Assembly (NCBI RefSeq): GCF_002286775.1
Contig: NZ_NSGJ01000018.1
Span: 1-64,000 of the forward strand
Direction of reading: 5' to 3'
Length of the DNA: 64,000 nt
DNA from: Myroides sp. N17-2
GTDB lineage: Bacteria > Bacteroidota > Bacteroidia > Flavobacteriales > Flavobacteriaceae
Shown here: positions 9,069-17,619 of the stretch, one piece after another
Numbering within the stretch: the stretch's first letter is position 1
Layout of the letters: each line of letters begins with the position of its first letter
Notes under the pieces: model-generated
What the model was told of the DNA's origin: nothing
Seen by the model: the letters and a program-made list of their open reading frames with translations, nothing else
The model's database searches: none
Position numbers and translations under genes: made by a program

Positions 9069-9946
9069 GCGATACCATTTCAACTACTTTAAAGCTGAGT
9101 CAGTATTCTAAGACATTAGACAAACTCTTAGATGAGTTTAAATCTGATGAGTTTACCTATGATATTTGGCAATGTTACAAGCAAGAGTCTTATGCTACAG
9201 TTTCTAAAGAACTTGACGCAATAGACCTTGAAGCCTTGCTGATTGAAATAAGAAATAGCAACTTTTCTAAGGGAGCTTTAAACAATATCGCTTTACTTCT
9301 TGAACAGCTAAGTTTGTTATTTGACCAGCATAATACTAAGATGCAAAACCTTGATTTCTATAAGCTGTACCACAGAGTATATATTGTGCACCTATTTAAC
9401 GATAAGATTGCGCTTGCTACAGAGGATCTAAAGCACGTTAAAGAAAGAGAGCTTCCCTTAGAAGCACCAAAGGATCTAAATGATGCTGATATTGAGTATT
9501 TCAGAAAAGAACTTTCTGACCTTTATACCGAAAAGGAAGTCTTTGAAAAAGAGAATACTTACCTACTAACCAATTATTACAACTCATTTAAAACACATAT
9601 CACCAAAGCGAAAGATTGGATTACAACTTATTTCCCTGAGGAACGGTTAAACTTAGACGATGATCTTTTTACAAGTATGCAAGTTAATCTTCTATACGAA
9701 GAGTGTATCTTGATGCAGTGTTTTAGTACTGAGGATATAAGCTTTGAGGATTTCTACCTGATTTTAAACAGGAGAAAGCCCAAAGCTAAATTTACACAGC
9801 CTTTTAAGCAAGTGACCAAGTTTGCTAAAGAACTAAAGCCTTATACTGATAAAGTTGACAAACAAATTAAAGACCAGTGGCGAGAATTTGTTTGTACTGA
9901 GCTGAATTTGAACGTGAATACGATTAAGTCTTATGGGCATAATTAA
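9065..9946 (+). CDS. Hypothetical protein coupled to the integrase
   Basis: The 293-aa protein starts inside the int stop region (ATGA overlap), so the two are translated together. It is acidic, helical and cytoplasmic, with no signal peptide, membrane segment or recognised catalytic motif. The C-terminal part (KDQWREFVCTELNLNVNTIKSY) resembles a small DNA-binding tail. Genes of this kind often follow int in Bacteroidota elements and could help control excision, but I do not recognise the family. It converges with the reverse transcriptase gene, with only 27 bp between them. Confidence 0.7.
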   Translation: MSDTISTTLKLSQYSKTLDKLLDEFKSDEFTYDIWQCYKQESYATVSKELDAIDLEALLIEIRNSNFSKGALNNIALLLEQLSLLFDQHNTKMQNLDFYKLYHRVYIVHLFNDKIALATEDLKHVKERELPLEAPKDLNDADIEYFRKELSDLYTEKEVFEKENTYLLTNYYNSFKTHITKAKDWITTYFPEERLNLDDDLFTSMQVNLLYEECILMQCFSTEDISFEDFYLILNRRKPKAKFTQPFKQVTKFAKELKPYTDKVDKQIKDQWREFVCTELNLNVNTIKSYGHN

Positions 9947-9973
9947 TATCGTAAAAATCTGTTTTTAAGTTTT

Positions 9974-11497
9974 TTAAAGGAATTTATTTTTTATAAAAGT
10001 AACTTTCTTCTTTTTTAATGCTTTAAAATTTTCTGATAATTCAGTATGTGGTAATGTCTCATAGATAAATAACCAATACCTATCAAAATCATCTGTTTTC
10101 AAGGACTTAGAAAGATCTTTATATTCTTTTAGATATGCATTCTTGTTATGCTTCTTATCATATAAGTAAGCTATCATTAAATAGATACAATCTAAAGAAT
10201 CAATAGCGTCATTTTTAATCGTTGGAATTTCAAGTTTAAAATCATATTTAATAGCCCAATAAATAGCATAGGAACAAGCCTCATATATTTTCTTTTTACT
10301 TCCATACAGGTATAGGTCGTGAGCCATATTCTTAATAATATCCTTACTTATATCGTGAGGTTCAAATACCTTACTTTCTAATATATGTACTAAATAAGGA
10401 TACAATAAAACCAAATGATGAATTTGCTTTATGTAATAATTTTTTGCGTTTTTATCTAAATGTTTATTAGAAATAATCTTGATTGCATAATTTAAAATTG
10501 AAACATCAGAATCTTCATCTAGCATTAATTCAATCGCAAAATCAATGAATCCTTTTAGCTCTTTAACTCTAATCGCTTCGACACTATTAACTTGATAGGT
10601 ATTAGTAAAATTAAAATGATTTAATTTAGTAACCCATTTTTTAACACTTGCTTGAGGAAGAGGGATTATTTTTGATTTTTTACTATTTAAAGCTAGCTCA
10701 TACTTCTTCAACTCTTCAGATAAACAAAGAAAAAACCTATCAGCTTCTTCATATGAATTTACATAACAAGTATAGTCATCAATATTTCTAATATAGTTGA
10801 ATTTTTGTTTACTAAGCTCATTGTCAACTGAGACAAGTAATATTTCAGATATCAAATTAGAGGAATGCGGACCTATTAAAACACCATTAGTTTCTCCGTG
10901 CTTTAAGTTACGTGTATTAAAATCAATTGTATTAAACCATTCACTTTGGTCACTTGGTTTTGACTTAGACTTAGCAATACTTTTTCCCACTAACGCCCAA
11001 GATATTGAATGGCTATATATGCTTGGAAAGCAATTTGATATATCTGCTAATGCAACATACTTACTTTTTATAACAATATCTTGTTCTGGATCACCATCTT
11101 TTGAGAAATTCTTATAATTCATTTCAAACAATTCTGATCTATTTTCTAATTTACGTAGATGAATACGACTAATTTTAAATGCATTATCTTTAGTTTTTTC
11201 AAAGAAATAGTCCTGTAATTTATTCCAATTATTGGCTAAATATTTAGCTTGATTAGCGTAAGCAAAGGGTTCTGGAATTGCCATAGGTCTAAGTATATTG
11301 ATATTTCTCATGCTTGAATATCTAATAAAATCCTTAGGTTTATTGTTAATTGGAAAAGTCATTGAATTAGTAAAATCTAAAAATTCAATGCTAGTCAAGA
11401 AATCAGGTATCTTTTCTGCAAAAAGACCATATCCTACCAAACCTTCATATAAATCAATGTCGGAAATTTCTTCTATATAACTACTATAATCTCTCAT
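9974..11497 (-). CDS. Reverse transcriptase, Abi/DRT-like defence type
   Basis: The 507-aa protein has the reverse transcriptase palm motifs: motif A VALADISNCFPSIYSHS (catalytic D152), motif B GVLIGPHSSNLISE (205-218), and motif C RNIDDYTCY (D240, D241), with a Y-to-N/I change in the usual YxDD. The sequence NSKKSKI follows as motif D. The last 200 residues are predicted all-helical, as in Abi-type and DRT reverse transcriptases, and there is no maturase, endonuclease or group II intron. I chose ATG 11497 (MRDYSSY), 16 nt after the HEPN stop; the longer frame starts inside the HEPN gene. It forms a two-gene operon with the HEPN gene, typical of phage defence, but this is inference. Confidence 0.85.
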   Translation of the reverse strand: MRDYSSYIEEISDIDLYEGLVGYGLFAEKIPDFLTSIEFLDFTNSMTFPINNKPKDFIRYSSMRNINILRPMAIPEPFAYANQAKYLANNWNKLQDYFFEKTKDNAFKISRIHLRKLENRSELFEMNYKNFSKDGDPEQDIVIKSKYVALADISNCFPSIYSHSISWALVGKSIAKSKSKPSDQSEWFNTIDFNTRNLKHGETNGVLIGPHSSNLISEILLVSVDNELSKQKFNYIRNIDDYTCYVNSYEEADRFFLCLSEELKKYELALNSKKSKIIPLPQASVKKWVTKLNHFNFTNTYQVNSVEAIRVKELKGFIDFAIELMLDEDSDVSILNYAIKIISNKHLDKNAKNYYIKQIHHLVLLYPYLVHILESKVFEPHDISKDIIKNMAHDLYLYGSKKKIYEACSYAIYWAIKYDFKLEIPTIKNDAIDSLDCIYLMIAYLYDKKHNKNAYLKEYKDLSKSLKTDDFDRYWLFIYETLPHTELSENFKALKKKKVTFIKNKFL

Positions 11498-11513
11498 TTT
11501 GATAAGCCTTAAA

Positions 11514-12023
11514 TTAATTATCTTCAATTGTTTCAATTATAGTTTGTAAAAAACTATTTGCTGTTATAAAATTTTTTTCTTGTTGATCAATATGTTGAAT
11601 GTTTTTTATTCCGTGAAAAAGATTATTACGAAACCTATATACAATTATTGATATCGCTAAAACTACTTCATATTGAGTGTTAGTTTCTGTATAATTAGAT
11701 ATGTCTTCTCTATTTAATAGCACCCTTGCGACAAAATCTTTTCTATCATTTGGTCTAAGTTGTAAAAAATTGAACCGTTCGTTAATCGTGTTATCTTCTT
11801 GATTAACATAGCGGTTCTTGAAATAATCTAAATATGGTAGAAAGCAATCAATATCAATAACAAAATCTACATCTGTTAATATTCTTTCTAGTTTAATAAT
11901 GCTAAAACTTGTTCCAAAAAACTTACCTTCAAATAGATTCCATATTAATGAAAAGTCTTTAATGCTTTGTATATTATTTTCTGTAAAAGAAGTGCCATAT
12001 CTCTTATTTAACCAATTTATCAT
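11514..12023 (-). CDS. HEPN-domain protein upstream of the reverse transcriptase
   Basis: The 169-aa, helical, soluble protein has a HEPN ribonuclease motif, R-x4-H, in VYRFRNNLFHGIKN (R132 to H137), after a long hydrophobic helix (VVLAISIIVY). HEPN domains with this motif are commonly RNases in toxin-antitoxin and abortive infection systems. The gene ends 16 nt before the RT start, so the two form an operon. AbiA-type systems carry RT and HEPN domains in one chain as far as I recall; here they are two genes. Overall identity to any named family is not known to me. Confidence 0.75.
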   Translation of the reverse strand: MINWLNKRYGTSFTENNIQSIKDFSLIWNLFEGKFFGTSFSIIKLERILTDVDFVIDIDCFLPYLDYFKNRYVNQEDNTINERFNFLQLRPNDRKDFVARVLLNREDISNYTETNTQYEVVLAISIIVYRFRNNLFHGIKNIQHIDQQEKNFITANSFLQTIIETIEDN

Positions 12024-12368
12024 CTATAACTATTTAAAAAATTATAATTACTTGATTTTTATTATTTCAAAATCAGGTGAATTTAATCATTTCCTAACTA
12101 TTAAGAGAATAAAGAATCTCTAAAACCAAAGTTTGCTAATATTTGTACTTATTTCAACATGAATTATGACTTTACAGTTTATTTTGGTGCAATAAATTTA
12201 TAATACAACTTTAATCACACATTAAAACGCTTAATTAAACACAAATCATTAATTATTAGTGTTTTATGTTTTAATATATTTCCATTTATCACATACTATC
12301 ACAGAGTTTGATAGGTAGTTTTACAATGTTCGAACGAAGCAATTGTACAACCTAAAAAACTTTATAGT
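12024..12368. other. 345-bp region between divergent HEPN-RT and DUF3853 genes
   Basis: This AT-rich gap must hold promoters for both directions. A short hairpin CTATCA-N7-TGATAG lies near 12295-12315. Since several defence reverse transcriptases use a nearby noncoding RNA template, this gap is the only place in the operon's neighbourhood that could hold one, but I see no strong long-range structure. Confidence 0.4.
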
Positions 12369-12665
12369 ATGTATTTAAACGAATTAAAAGAAAAGCCTGT
12401 TTGGCAAATGACAGGACAAGAGCTATTAGACTTACTAAAGGAAATAGCGATGAATGAATCTACTCATTCAAAAAAGCAATCCAATGAATTACCTACCAAA
12501 CGCTACGTGTATGGTATTGCTGGTATAGCCAAATTATTTAGTTGCAGTATATCTACTGCTAACAAAATAAAGAAAGACGGTAAAATCAAACGTGCTATTT
12601 TGCAGTATGGTAGAAAGATCATTGTCGATGCTGATTTAGCATTAGAACTCTTTGCAAAGAAGTAA
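12369..12665 (+). CDS. DUF3853 family helix-turn-helix protein
   Basis: The 98-aa protein has an N-terminal segment (KPVWQMTGQELLDLLKE) and a C-terminal excisionase-like helix-turn-helix: YVYGIAGIAKLFSCSISTA followed by KIKKDGKI and ILQYGRKIIVDADLA. DUF3853 proteins occur with primase-helicase genes on Bacteroidota mobile elements. It lies 66 bp upstream of the helicase gene, and probably regulates replication or excision of the element. Confidence 0.75.
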   Translation: MYLNELKEKPVWQMTGQELLDLLKEIAMNESTHSKKQSNELPTKRYVYGIAGIAKLFSCSISTANKIKKDGKIKRAILQYGRKIIVDADLALELFAKK

Positions 12666-12731
12666 AAGGATAACCACTACAAATCATCCTTTGTAAGAAT
12701 CACATTCAATTAATTAAAATCAAAAAGTATT

Positions 12732-13964
12732 ATGTCCTTAGATATACCTTATATCCGAGTAGGGACTTCCTATTTTAAAATTATCGAAAAACCCTTAATA
12801 TCAGGTGATAAAGTTAAAGTAAGAGTTCGTTGGAATCGTGAAACCATTGTATCGGATCACGGAAAGTCCTACTTGGAAAACGTTTTAAAACTCGATGGGT
12901 TCTGCTGTATTCCAGATCATCTAAACTATCAGCTCTTGGTAGATAACTTTTACAATACCTACCACGAGCTCACGATAAGACCAAGTGAAGATAATCTGAG
13001 TTTACAACAGTTAGAGAACAACATACCCAATTCTTTACACTTTGTAAAGCACATCTTCGGTGAGCAGTATCTCTATGGTTTAGACTACCTAAAGCTGTTA
13101 TATGAACAGCCAACACAGCCCTTGCCTATACTTTGTTTGGTCAGCAAAGAAAGGGCAACAGGGAAGAGCTCCTTTATCAAGTGGCTTAAAACAATCTTTG
13201 GGCTTAATATGACCTACATCAAAGGAGATTCCTTTAGCTCTCAGTTCAATGCCGATTGGGCAAATATGCTACTTGTAGCTATAGACGAGGTCTTCTTTGA
13301 TAGAAAGGAAATCACAGAACGCCTAAAGTATCTCTCCACCACCGATAAAGACAAAGTGGAGGCCAAGGGAAAAGACAGACAAGAGATTGAGTTCTTTGCC
13401 AAGTTTATCCTGTGCTCAAACAACGAGGACAACTTTATTCAAATAGATGAAGAAGAAATCAGGTTTTGGATCCGAAAGATTAAGCCCATTGAATCCGAAG
13501 ATGTCTTTTTTGTAAATAAGCTCAAAAAGGAGATACCACACTTCATTGCGTTTTTGCTTCTAAGACCTTTAGAGTCGAAGCAAAAAACACGAATGTGGTT
13601 TACACCCAAACAGATACTCACCGAGTCATTGTTAAAGCTAATCAGTAAAAACAAAGTTGAAGTAGCGATGATAGAGCTAATACACCTTTGTTTTGAGAAG
13701 ATAGACGAACAATTACTTTGTATTGCCCCAAATGATATACTGCTTTTGCTTCGAAAAATAAACCCAAAGCTTTTTATCTCTGCTAGTGAAATAAGAAAGA
13801 CTTTAAAAAAGTGGGATTTCACTCCAGAGGATAACACCAAATCTTATCAAGGGATAGAACTTCTATCACACGGAGAGTTTGTAAAAGTAGAACGCAGAGG
13901 ACGGTATTATACCATAGAAAAACCTTTTTTCTATAAAACATTTGATGCTTTGATGCAAGAATAG
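12732..13964 (+). CDS. Primase-helicase family protein, SF3/D5-like
   Basis: This 410-aa protein resembles the helicase part of D5-type primase-helicases. The Walker A-like loop is KERATGKSSF (K145) and Walker B is NMLLVAIDEVFF (D185, E186). The sensor-1 region ending FILCSNNEDNF and the arginine-containing RFWIRKI are in the expected order. It should unwind DNA during replication of the excised element. It is followed by a 216-bp iteron-rich gap and then by a primase-like gene, a layout expected of a replication module. Confidence 0.8.
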   Translation: MSLDIPYIRVGTSYFKIIEKPLISGDKVKVRVRWNRETIVSDHGKSYLENVLKLDGFCCIPDHLNYQLLVDNFYNTYHELTIRPSEDNLSLQQLENNIPNSLHFVKHIFGEQYLYGLDYLKLLYEQPTQPLPILCLVSKERATGKSSFIKWLKTIFGLNMTYIKGDSFSSQFNADWANMLLVAIDEVFFDRKEITERLKYLSTTDKDKVEAKGKDRQEIEFFAKFILCSNNEDNFIQIDEEEIRFWIRKIKPIESEDVFFVNKLKKEIPHFIAFLLLRPLESKQKTRMWFTPKQILTESLLKLISKNKVEVAMIELIHLCFEKIDEQLLCIAPNDILLLLRKINPKLFISASEIRKTLKKWDFTPEDNTKSYQGIELLSHGEFVKVERRGRYYTIEKPFFYKTFDALMQE

Positions 13965-13994
13965 ATTAAACAACTGATAAACAATACCTTGGCT

Positions 13995-14144
13995 TGCATC
14001 AAACTCTGCATCAAACTTAAAAAAGACCTTATTTGATGCAAGAGTGATGCAGAAAACAAAATCAGTTTGATGCAGTGATGCAAGATTGATGCAGATTACT
14101 TAATTGAATTTCAGATACATACACTCTTTCTGCATCATTGCATC
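13995..14144. repeat. Iteron cluster: nine GATGCA motifs
   Basis: The hexamer GATGCA, or its complement TGCATC, occurs at 13995, 14007, 14035, 14046, 14069, 14077, 14088, 14131 and 14139, mostly within the longer form TTGATGCA. The outer copies point inwards and the central five share one orientation. Position between helicase and primase genes suggests the replication origin or an operator for the replication module. Confidence 0.7.
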
Positions 14145-14180
14145 AAATAAAACACACTTTTAACCCTTTAATCAAAAACT

Positions 14181-15047
14181 ATGAATTGCGATACAGCCAA
14201 ACAAATAAGAATAATTGACCTACTTGAAAAGTTAGGTTATAGCCCCAAGAGAATAGCTAGTGAAAGTTGGTGGTATATCAGTCCGTTTAGACAGGAAAAA
14301 ACACCTTCGTTTAAAGTCAACTTAGCCAAAAACCTCTATTATGATTTTGGAGAAGGTACTGGCGGAACAACGCTCGATTTTGTGATGCGTTATAATAATT
14401 GTAATCTAAAATCTGCTTTGAGCATTTTAGACAACAATGTTTTTTCATTTGTTCAGCCGACTGTTTTAAATATCACCGCTCAAAGTGAAAAGAATTATGA
14501 AATAACAACCGTTACAGAGATAGTTAACCTTCATCTTATACAATATGCCAAAAGCAGAAAACTATGCCTTAAAGCGGTTAAGAAGTATTGCAAACAGATA
14601 CACTATACGCTGAATGATAAATCGTATTACGCCATTGGTTTTAAAAATGATGTGGACGGATATGAACTTAGAAATAAGTATGTAAAAATGTGTTTAGGCT
14701 CTAAAGCAGTTTCTTATATCTGTAATAATTCTAAGAAGGTAATCCTCTTAGAATCTTGGAGTGATTTTATAAGCTTTCTGACTCTTTATCCAAATGTAGA
14801 ATACCGATTTGATTATATCATACTGAATTCTGTTACTACGCTAAATAGTACATTACTGAATGAGTTTAATAAAATTAAATATAAATCAATCGTTTGTCTT
14901 TTTGACAATGATAAGGCAGGTGATTTAGCCACCGAAAAAGTGCTTGATACTTATGGAAATAATGCTGTTGATGGACGCTTATTGTATCAAGAGTACAAAG
15001 ATTTAAACGATTATTTAAGAACTATTAATCCAAACAATTCGGTGTGA
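14181..15047 (+). CDS. Toprim-domain primase-like protein
   Basis: The 288-aa protein has a CHC2-like N-terminal domain (WWYISPFRQEKTPSFKV and YYDFGEGTGG, residues 30-62) and a Toprim domain with ILLESWSDFISF and CLFDNDKAGDL. The normal zinc ligands are missing: CPFH has become SPFR and the second Cys pair is absent. It should synthesise primers for the element's replication or conjugative strand conversion. It follows the iteron cluster and precedes the mobilization genes. Confidence 0.82.
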   Translation: MNCDTAKQIRIIDLLEKLGYSPKRIASESWWYISPFRQEKTPSFKVNLAKNLYYDFGEGTGGTTLDFVMRYNNCNLKSALSILDNNVFSFVQPTVLNITAQSEKNYEITTVTEIVNLHLIQYAKSRKLCLKAVKKYCKQIHYTLNDKSYYAIGFKNDVDGYELRNKYVKMCLGSKAVSYICNNSKKVILLESWSDFISFLTLYPNVEYRFDYIILNSVTTLNSTLLNEFNKIKYKSIVCLFDNDKAGDLATEKVLDTYGNNAVDGRLLYQEYKDLNDYLRTINPNNSV

Positions 15048-15225
15048 GAAGTACAGGATGTTATTTGACTTGTGGACTCTTGCAAAGGTGATTTGACCTG
15101 TGGATTTTACACTGTGATTTGACGTCCTAATTATCGAGATGTGTCTTTGTCCTTACAAATTGAAAATTTGAATCGGAACAAAGACCACTCGTTTTTCTCC
15201 CGAAGGTCGCAAAATTGGTAAGACG
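15048..15225. other. Candidate origin of transfer (oriT)
   Basis: This 178-bp gap lies immediately before mobC and the relaxase gene. It holds direct repeats ATTTGACTTGTGGA (15063-15076) and ATTTGACCTGTGGA (15091-15104), with a partial third copy at 15118. Next comes an inverted repeat, GTCTTTGTCC (15143-15152) with GGAACAAAGAC (15175-15185), enclosing CAAATT-GAA-AATTTG. Such nested repeats beside mob genes are typical of oriT; the nick site cannot be assigned. Confidence 0.55.
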
Positions 15226-15525
15226 ATGAATAGAGAACACAAAATAGAATTTAGAGTTACCCTAACGGAATCTCTGCTTATAAAAAACAAAGCAGAGAAA
15301 ATTGGCTGTAGCGTTTCTGAGTATTTACGCAGTACAGCTTTAGGATATTCTTTGAGTTATAAACTAACACAAGATGAGATTGAGGTTTACAAACTACTGA
15401 ACAAGTTTGCTGATAACTTTAGAAGAATTGGCAACCTATTTAAACTTGGTGATACTACTGGAGTGAAAGAAACTACCGTTGAAACAGCAAACTTAATTCG
15501 AGCTCATCTTCAAAAACTAAAGTAA
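15226..15525 (+). CDS. mobC: Plasmid mobilization relaxosome protein, MobC-like
   Basis: The 99-aa protein has the MobC/ribbon-helix-helix pattern: a strand (EHKIEFRVTLTESL), a helix with KAEKIGCSVSEYLRSTALG, and the tail NKFADNFRRIGNLFKLG. It is an accessory protein that helps the relaxase bind oriT. Its stop codon is separated from the relaxase start by only 1 bp, indicating coupled translation. Confidence 0.82.
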   Translation: MNREHKIEFRVTLTESLLIKNKAEKIGCSVSEYLRSTALGYSLSYKLTQDEIEVYKLLNKFADNFRRIGNLFKLGDTTGVKETTVETANLIRAHLQKLK

Positions 15526-15526
15526 T

Positions 15527-16453
15527 ATGATAGCTAAAGCAAAAACGTGTATTGGAGGGACAGCACTTTTTAATTATGTGATTAACCCAAACAAGGGCTA
15601 TGAGCTTGTTAGAAACAATCTTTCGGGGGAAACTCCGAAAGATATGTTTCAAACCATGCAGATACTGCAAAATCAAAACTCACGCTGTAAGAACAATACA
15701 ATCTCCGTTGTTATTTCTCCTACTATCGCAGATAGCAAGAAGATGACTGATAAAGATTTAAACAATCTTGTCAATGATTTCTTAGTTAGTTTAAATTTAG
15801 ATCCCCAAAGTGCGCAGTACATAGCTTACATCCATACAGAAAAAGAGCACAAGCACGTTCACATACTGGCTAACCGCATTGATGAAAATGGAAAAGCGTT
15901 AAAGGATAATTACATTGGATTTCAAGCCCAACGCATCGCTCATGAGGTAGCTTTAAAGTATGGCTGGACTTCTATACGTCAAGAGAATGAAAACAAGAAA
16001 GAGCAAATGAAGACTAATCAGAAACAAGTAGCTGAGATGATTAAAGAAGCACATTGCATTGTTTTAAAAGAGCATCCTAAAAGTTTACAACAGTATATTG
16101 ATATGATGCGGATGCATCAAATAGAAGTGAAGCCAAGCGTAAACAAGCAAGGCAATATTCAAGGGTATCGATTTATTCACTTACCCACAGGTACAAATCT
16201 CAAAGCAAGTGAAGTTGATCGAAATTTAAAACTAAATGAACTGTTTGAAAATAATACTCGTAAACGTAGTGATGATTTGTTTCACGCTGTTCTGTTCAAG
16301 GAACAAGACAAGCCAATTTCATTTGAGAATTGGAATACCAATACAGTAAGCCTGTTTAGTTTTCTAAACTCTTTTGGGAATCACTATGAAGAATATATTC
16401 CTGATATGACTAAAAAGAAAAAACGAAAGCAAACACAAATACTAAACCTTTAA
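15527..16453 (+). CDS. Relaxase / mobilization nuclease, MOBP type
   Basis: The 308-aa enzyme should nick oriT and lead the transferred strand. The metal-binding histidine triad is H108-K-H110-V-H112 in EHKHVHILANRID, with an earlier H103. The N-terminus (MIAKAKTCIGGTALFNYVIN) resembles other Bacteroidota relaxases; Y17 is a candidate nucleophile. It is clustered with mobC and a membrane-anchored protein, and there are no type IV secretion genes nearby. Confidence 0.88.
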   Translation: MIAKAKTCIGGTALFNYVINPNKGYELVRNNLSGETPKDMFQTMQILQNQNSRCKNNTISVVISPTIADSKKMTDKDLNNLVNDFLVSLNLDPQSAQYIAYIHTEKEHKHVHILANRIDENGKALKDNYIGFQAQRIAHEVALKYGWTSIRQENENKKEQMKTNQKQVAEMIKEAHCIVLKEHPKSLQQYIDMMRMHQIEVKPSVNKQGNIQGYRFIHLPTGTNLKASEVDRNLKLNELFENNTRKRSDDLFHAVLFKEQDKPISFENWNTNTVSLFSFLNSFGNHYEEYIPDMTKKKKRKQTQILNL

Positions 16454-16455
16454 CT

Positions 16456-16803
16456 ATGGCAAAGAAACAACCTACACTTATAGAACTCACTGAGCTACTC
16501 TTTAAGCAAGTAGTTTACTTACAAGAAACAATGAAGCAGAATATCGCTCAGCAAACGGAGCTATCTAAAAGGATAAAGAATATTGAAGTTAAAGTAAATG
16601 TATCTGAGCTTAGAAAAATAGAGGAAGAACAGACAGAACGACTACACTCTTATCTGAATCATTTTTGCGTTAGATTACAGGCAATTAATGAACAGCATTA
16701 TAAAGTAAATAGGTCTCTTAACTCAAAGAAGATTCTGTACTTAGTACTGCTTAATATCTTCTTTTTCTTGGTTGCTTGTTTGTGCATATACAAACTGAAA
16801 TAG
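16456..16803 (+). CDS. Small mobilization-cluster protein with C-terminal membrane anchor
   Basis: The 115-aa protein starts 2 bp after the relaxase stop. Most of it is a charged coiled-coil-like segment, and the C-terminal end (LVLLNIFFFLVACLCIYKL) is a single transmembrane helix. Similar small proteins accompany MOBP relaxases. It might bring the relaxosome to the membrane, but no function is established. Confidence 0.65.
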   Translation: MAKKQPTLIELTELLFKQVVYLQETMKQNIAQQTELSKRIKNIEVKVNVSELRKIEEEQTERLHSYLNHFCVRLQAINEQHYKVNRSLNSKKILYLVLLNIFFFLVACLCIYKLK

Positions 16804-16917
16804 CAACATTGTTAGGTGAAGTATTTCAAATATTAGTTTTTTGTGTAACTTTACGATTCAATCTTTTTTAAATCAATGGCTGTATCTTTTGAGCCTTCTT
16901 AAACTAAGCTATTAATT

Positions 16918-17316
16918 ATGGAACATAAAATACACCAAGGTAGAAATGTAAAGCGTTTTAGAGAAATGCTTGGAATCAAACAAGAGGTTCTTGCTTTTGA
17001 TTTAGGAGAGGATTGGAATCAAAAGAAGATATCTTTACTTGAACAGAAAGAAGTGATTGATAATTCATTACTACAACAGATTTCTAAGGTACTTAAAGTA
17101 CCTGTTGAAGCTATTGAAAACTTTGATTCAGATCAAGTTCTAAATATTATCTCAAATACATTCCACGATCATTCAGTTCAAAATTATAATTGTAATATTA
17201 ACCCTATTGAGACAATTGTACAATTACATAATGAAAAAATTGCTTTGTATGAGCGTATGCTAAAAGAGAAAGACGAAATGATGAATCGTTTAGAGAAGTT
17301 GATTCAAAGTAAGTAA
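16918..17316 (+). CDS. XRE family transcriptional regulator
   Basis: The 132-aa protein has an XRE helix-turn-helix near residues 10-62 (RFREMLGIKQEVLAFDLG, KISLLEQKEVIDNSLLQ) and a C-terminal helical tail (EKIALYERMLKEKDEMMNR) that should dimerise. It is single-gene, between the mobilization cluster and the RadC-like gene, and is followed by a strong terminator (17345-17383). It probably controls genes of the element. Confidence 0.85.
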   Translation: MEHKIHQGRNVKRFREMLGIKQEVLAFDLGEDWNQKKISLLEQKEVIDNSLLQQISKVLKVPVEAIENFDSDQVLNIISNTFHDHSVQNYNCNINPIETIVQLHNEKIALYERMLKEKDEMMNRLEKLIQSK

Positions 17317-17344
17317 ACATTAGTTTATATCAATATAACAGGAA

Positions 17345-17383
17345 AAAAAGGTAGAATTACTATGGATGGTATTCTACCTTTTT
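17345..17383 (+). terminator. Terminator after the XRE gene
   Basis: AAAAAGGTAGAAT (17345-17357) pairs perfectly with ATTCTACCTTTTT (17371-17383). Confidence 0.75.
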
Positions 17384-17619
17384 CTTTTTGTAGATAGTAG
17401 TTTAAAAATAGTTAATGTGATTAAGTCTTATATATTACAATAGTTTATAGGTTTTATTTTTATTAATAGTTGCACAAAGTTAGGCAATGCCTAGCGGTTC
17501 GCTAACAAGAAATTCCCCCATAAATGCTTGACTAAAGTCTTCGCTTTATTGCGTTGCTTCTTGCGCTCGCTAAGCCATTACCAATTGTGGCTCCATAATT
17601 AATTTAAAAATTTAATATT
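17384..17619. other. Leader of the RadC-like gene
   Basis: The part from about 17480 to 17590 is noticeably richer in GC than its surroundings and has several small palindromes, for example AGGCAATGCCT and GCGGTTCGCT. It may be a structured 5' leader. No coding frame is credible here. Confidence 0.35.

Noticed and set aside
9974..11497. Group II intron or diversity-generating reverse transcriptase.
   Set aside because: No maturase or endonuclease domain, intron structure, template repeat or variable repeat was seen around it.
11498..11536. Longer RT start inside the HEPN gene.
   Set aside because: It overlaps the HEPN stop by 23 bp; the ATG at 11497 gives a normal 16-bp spacing.
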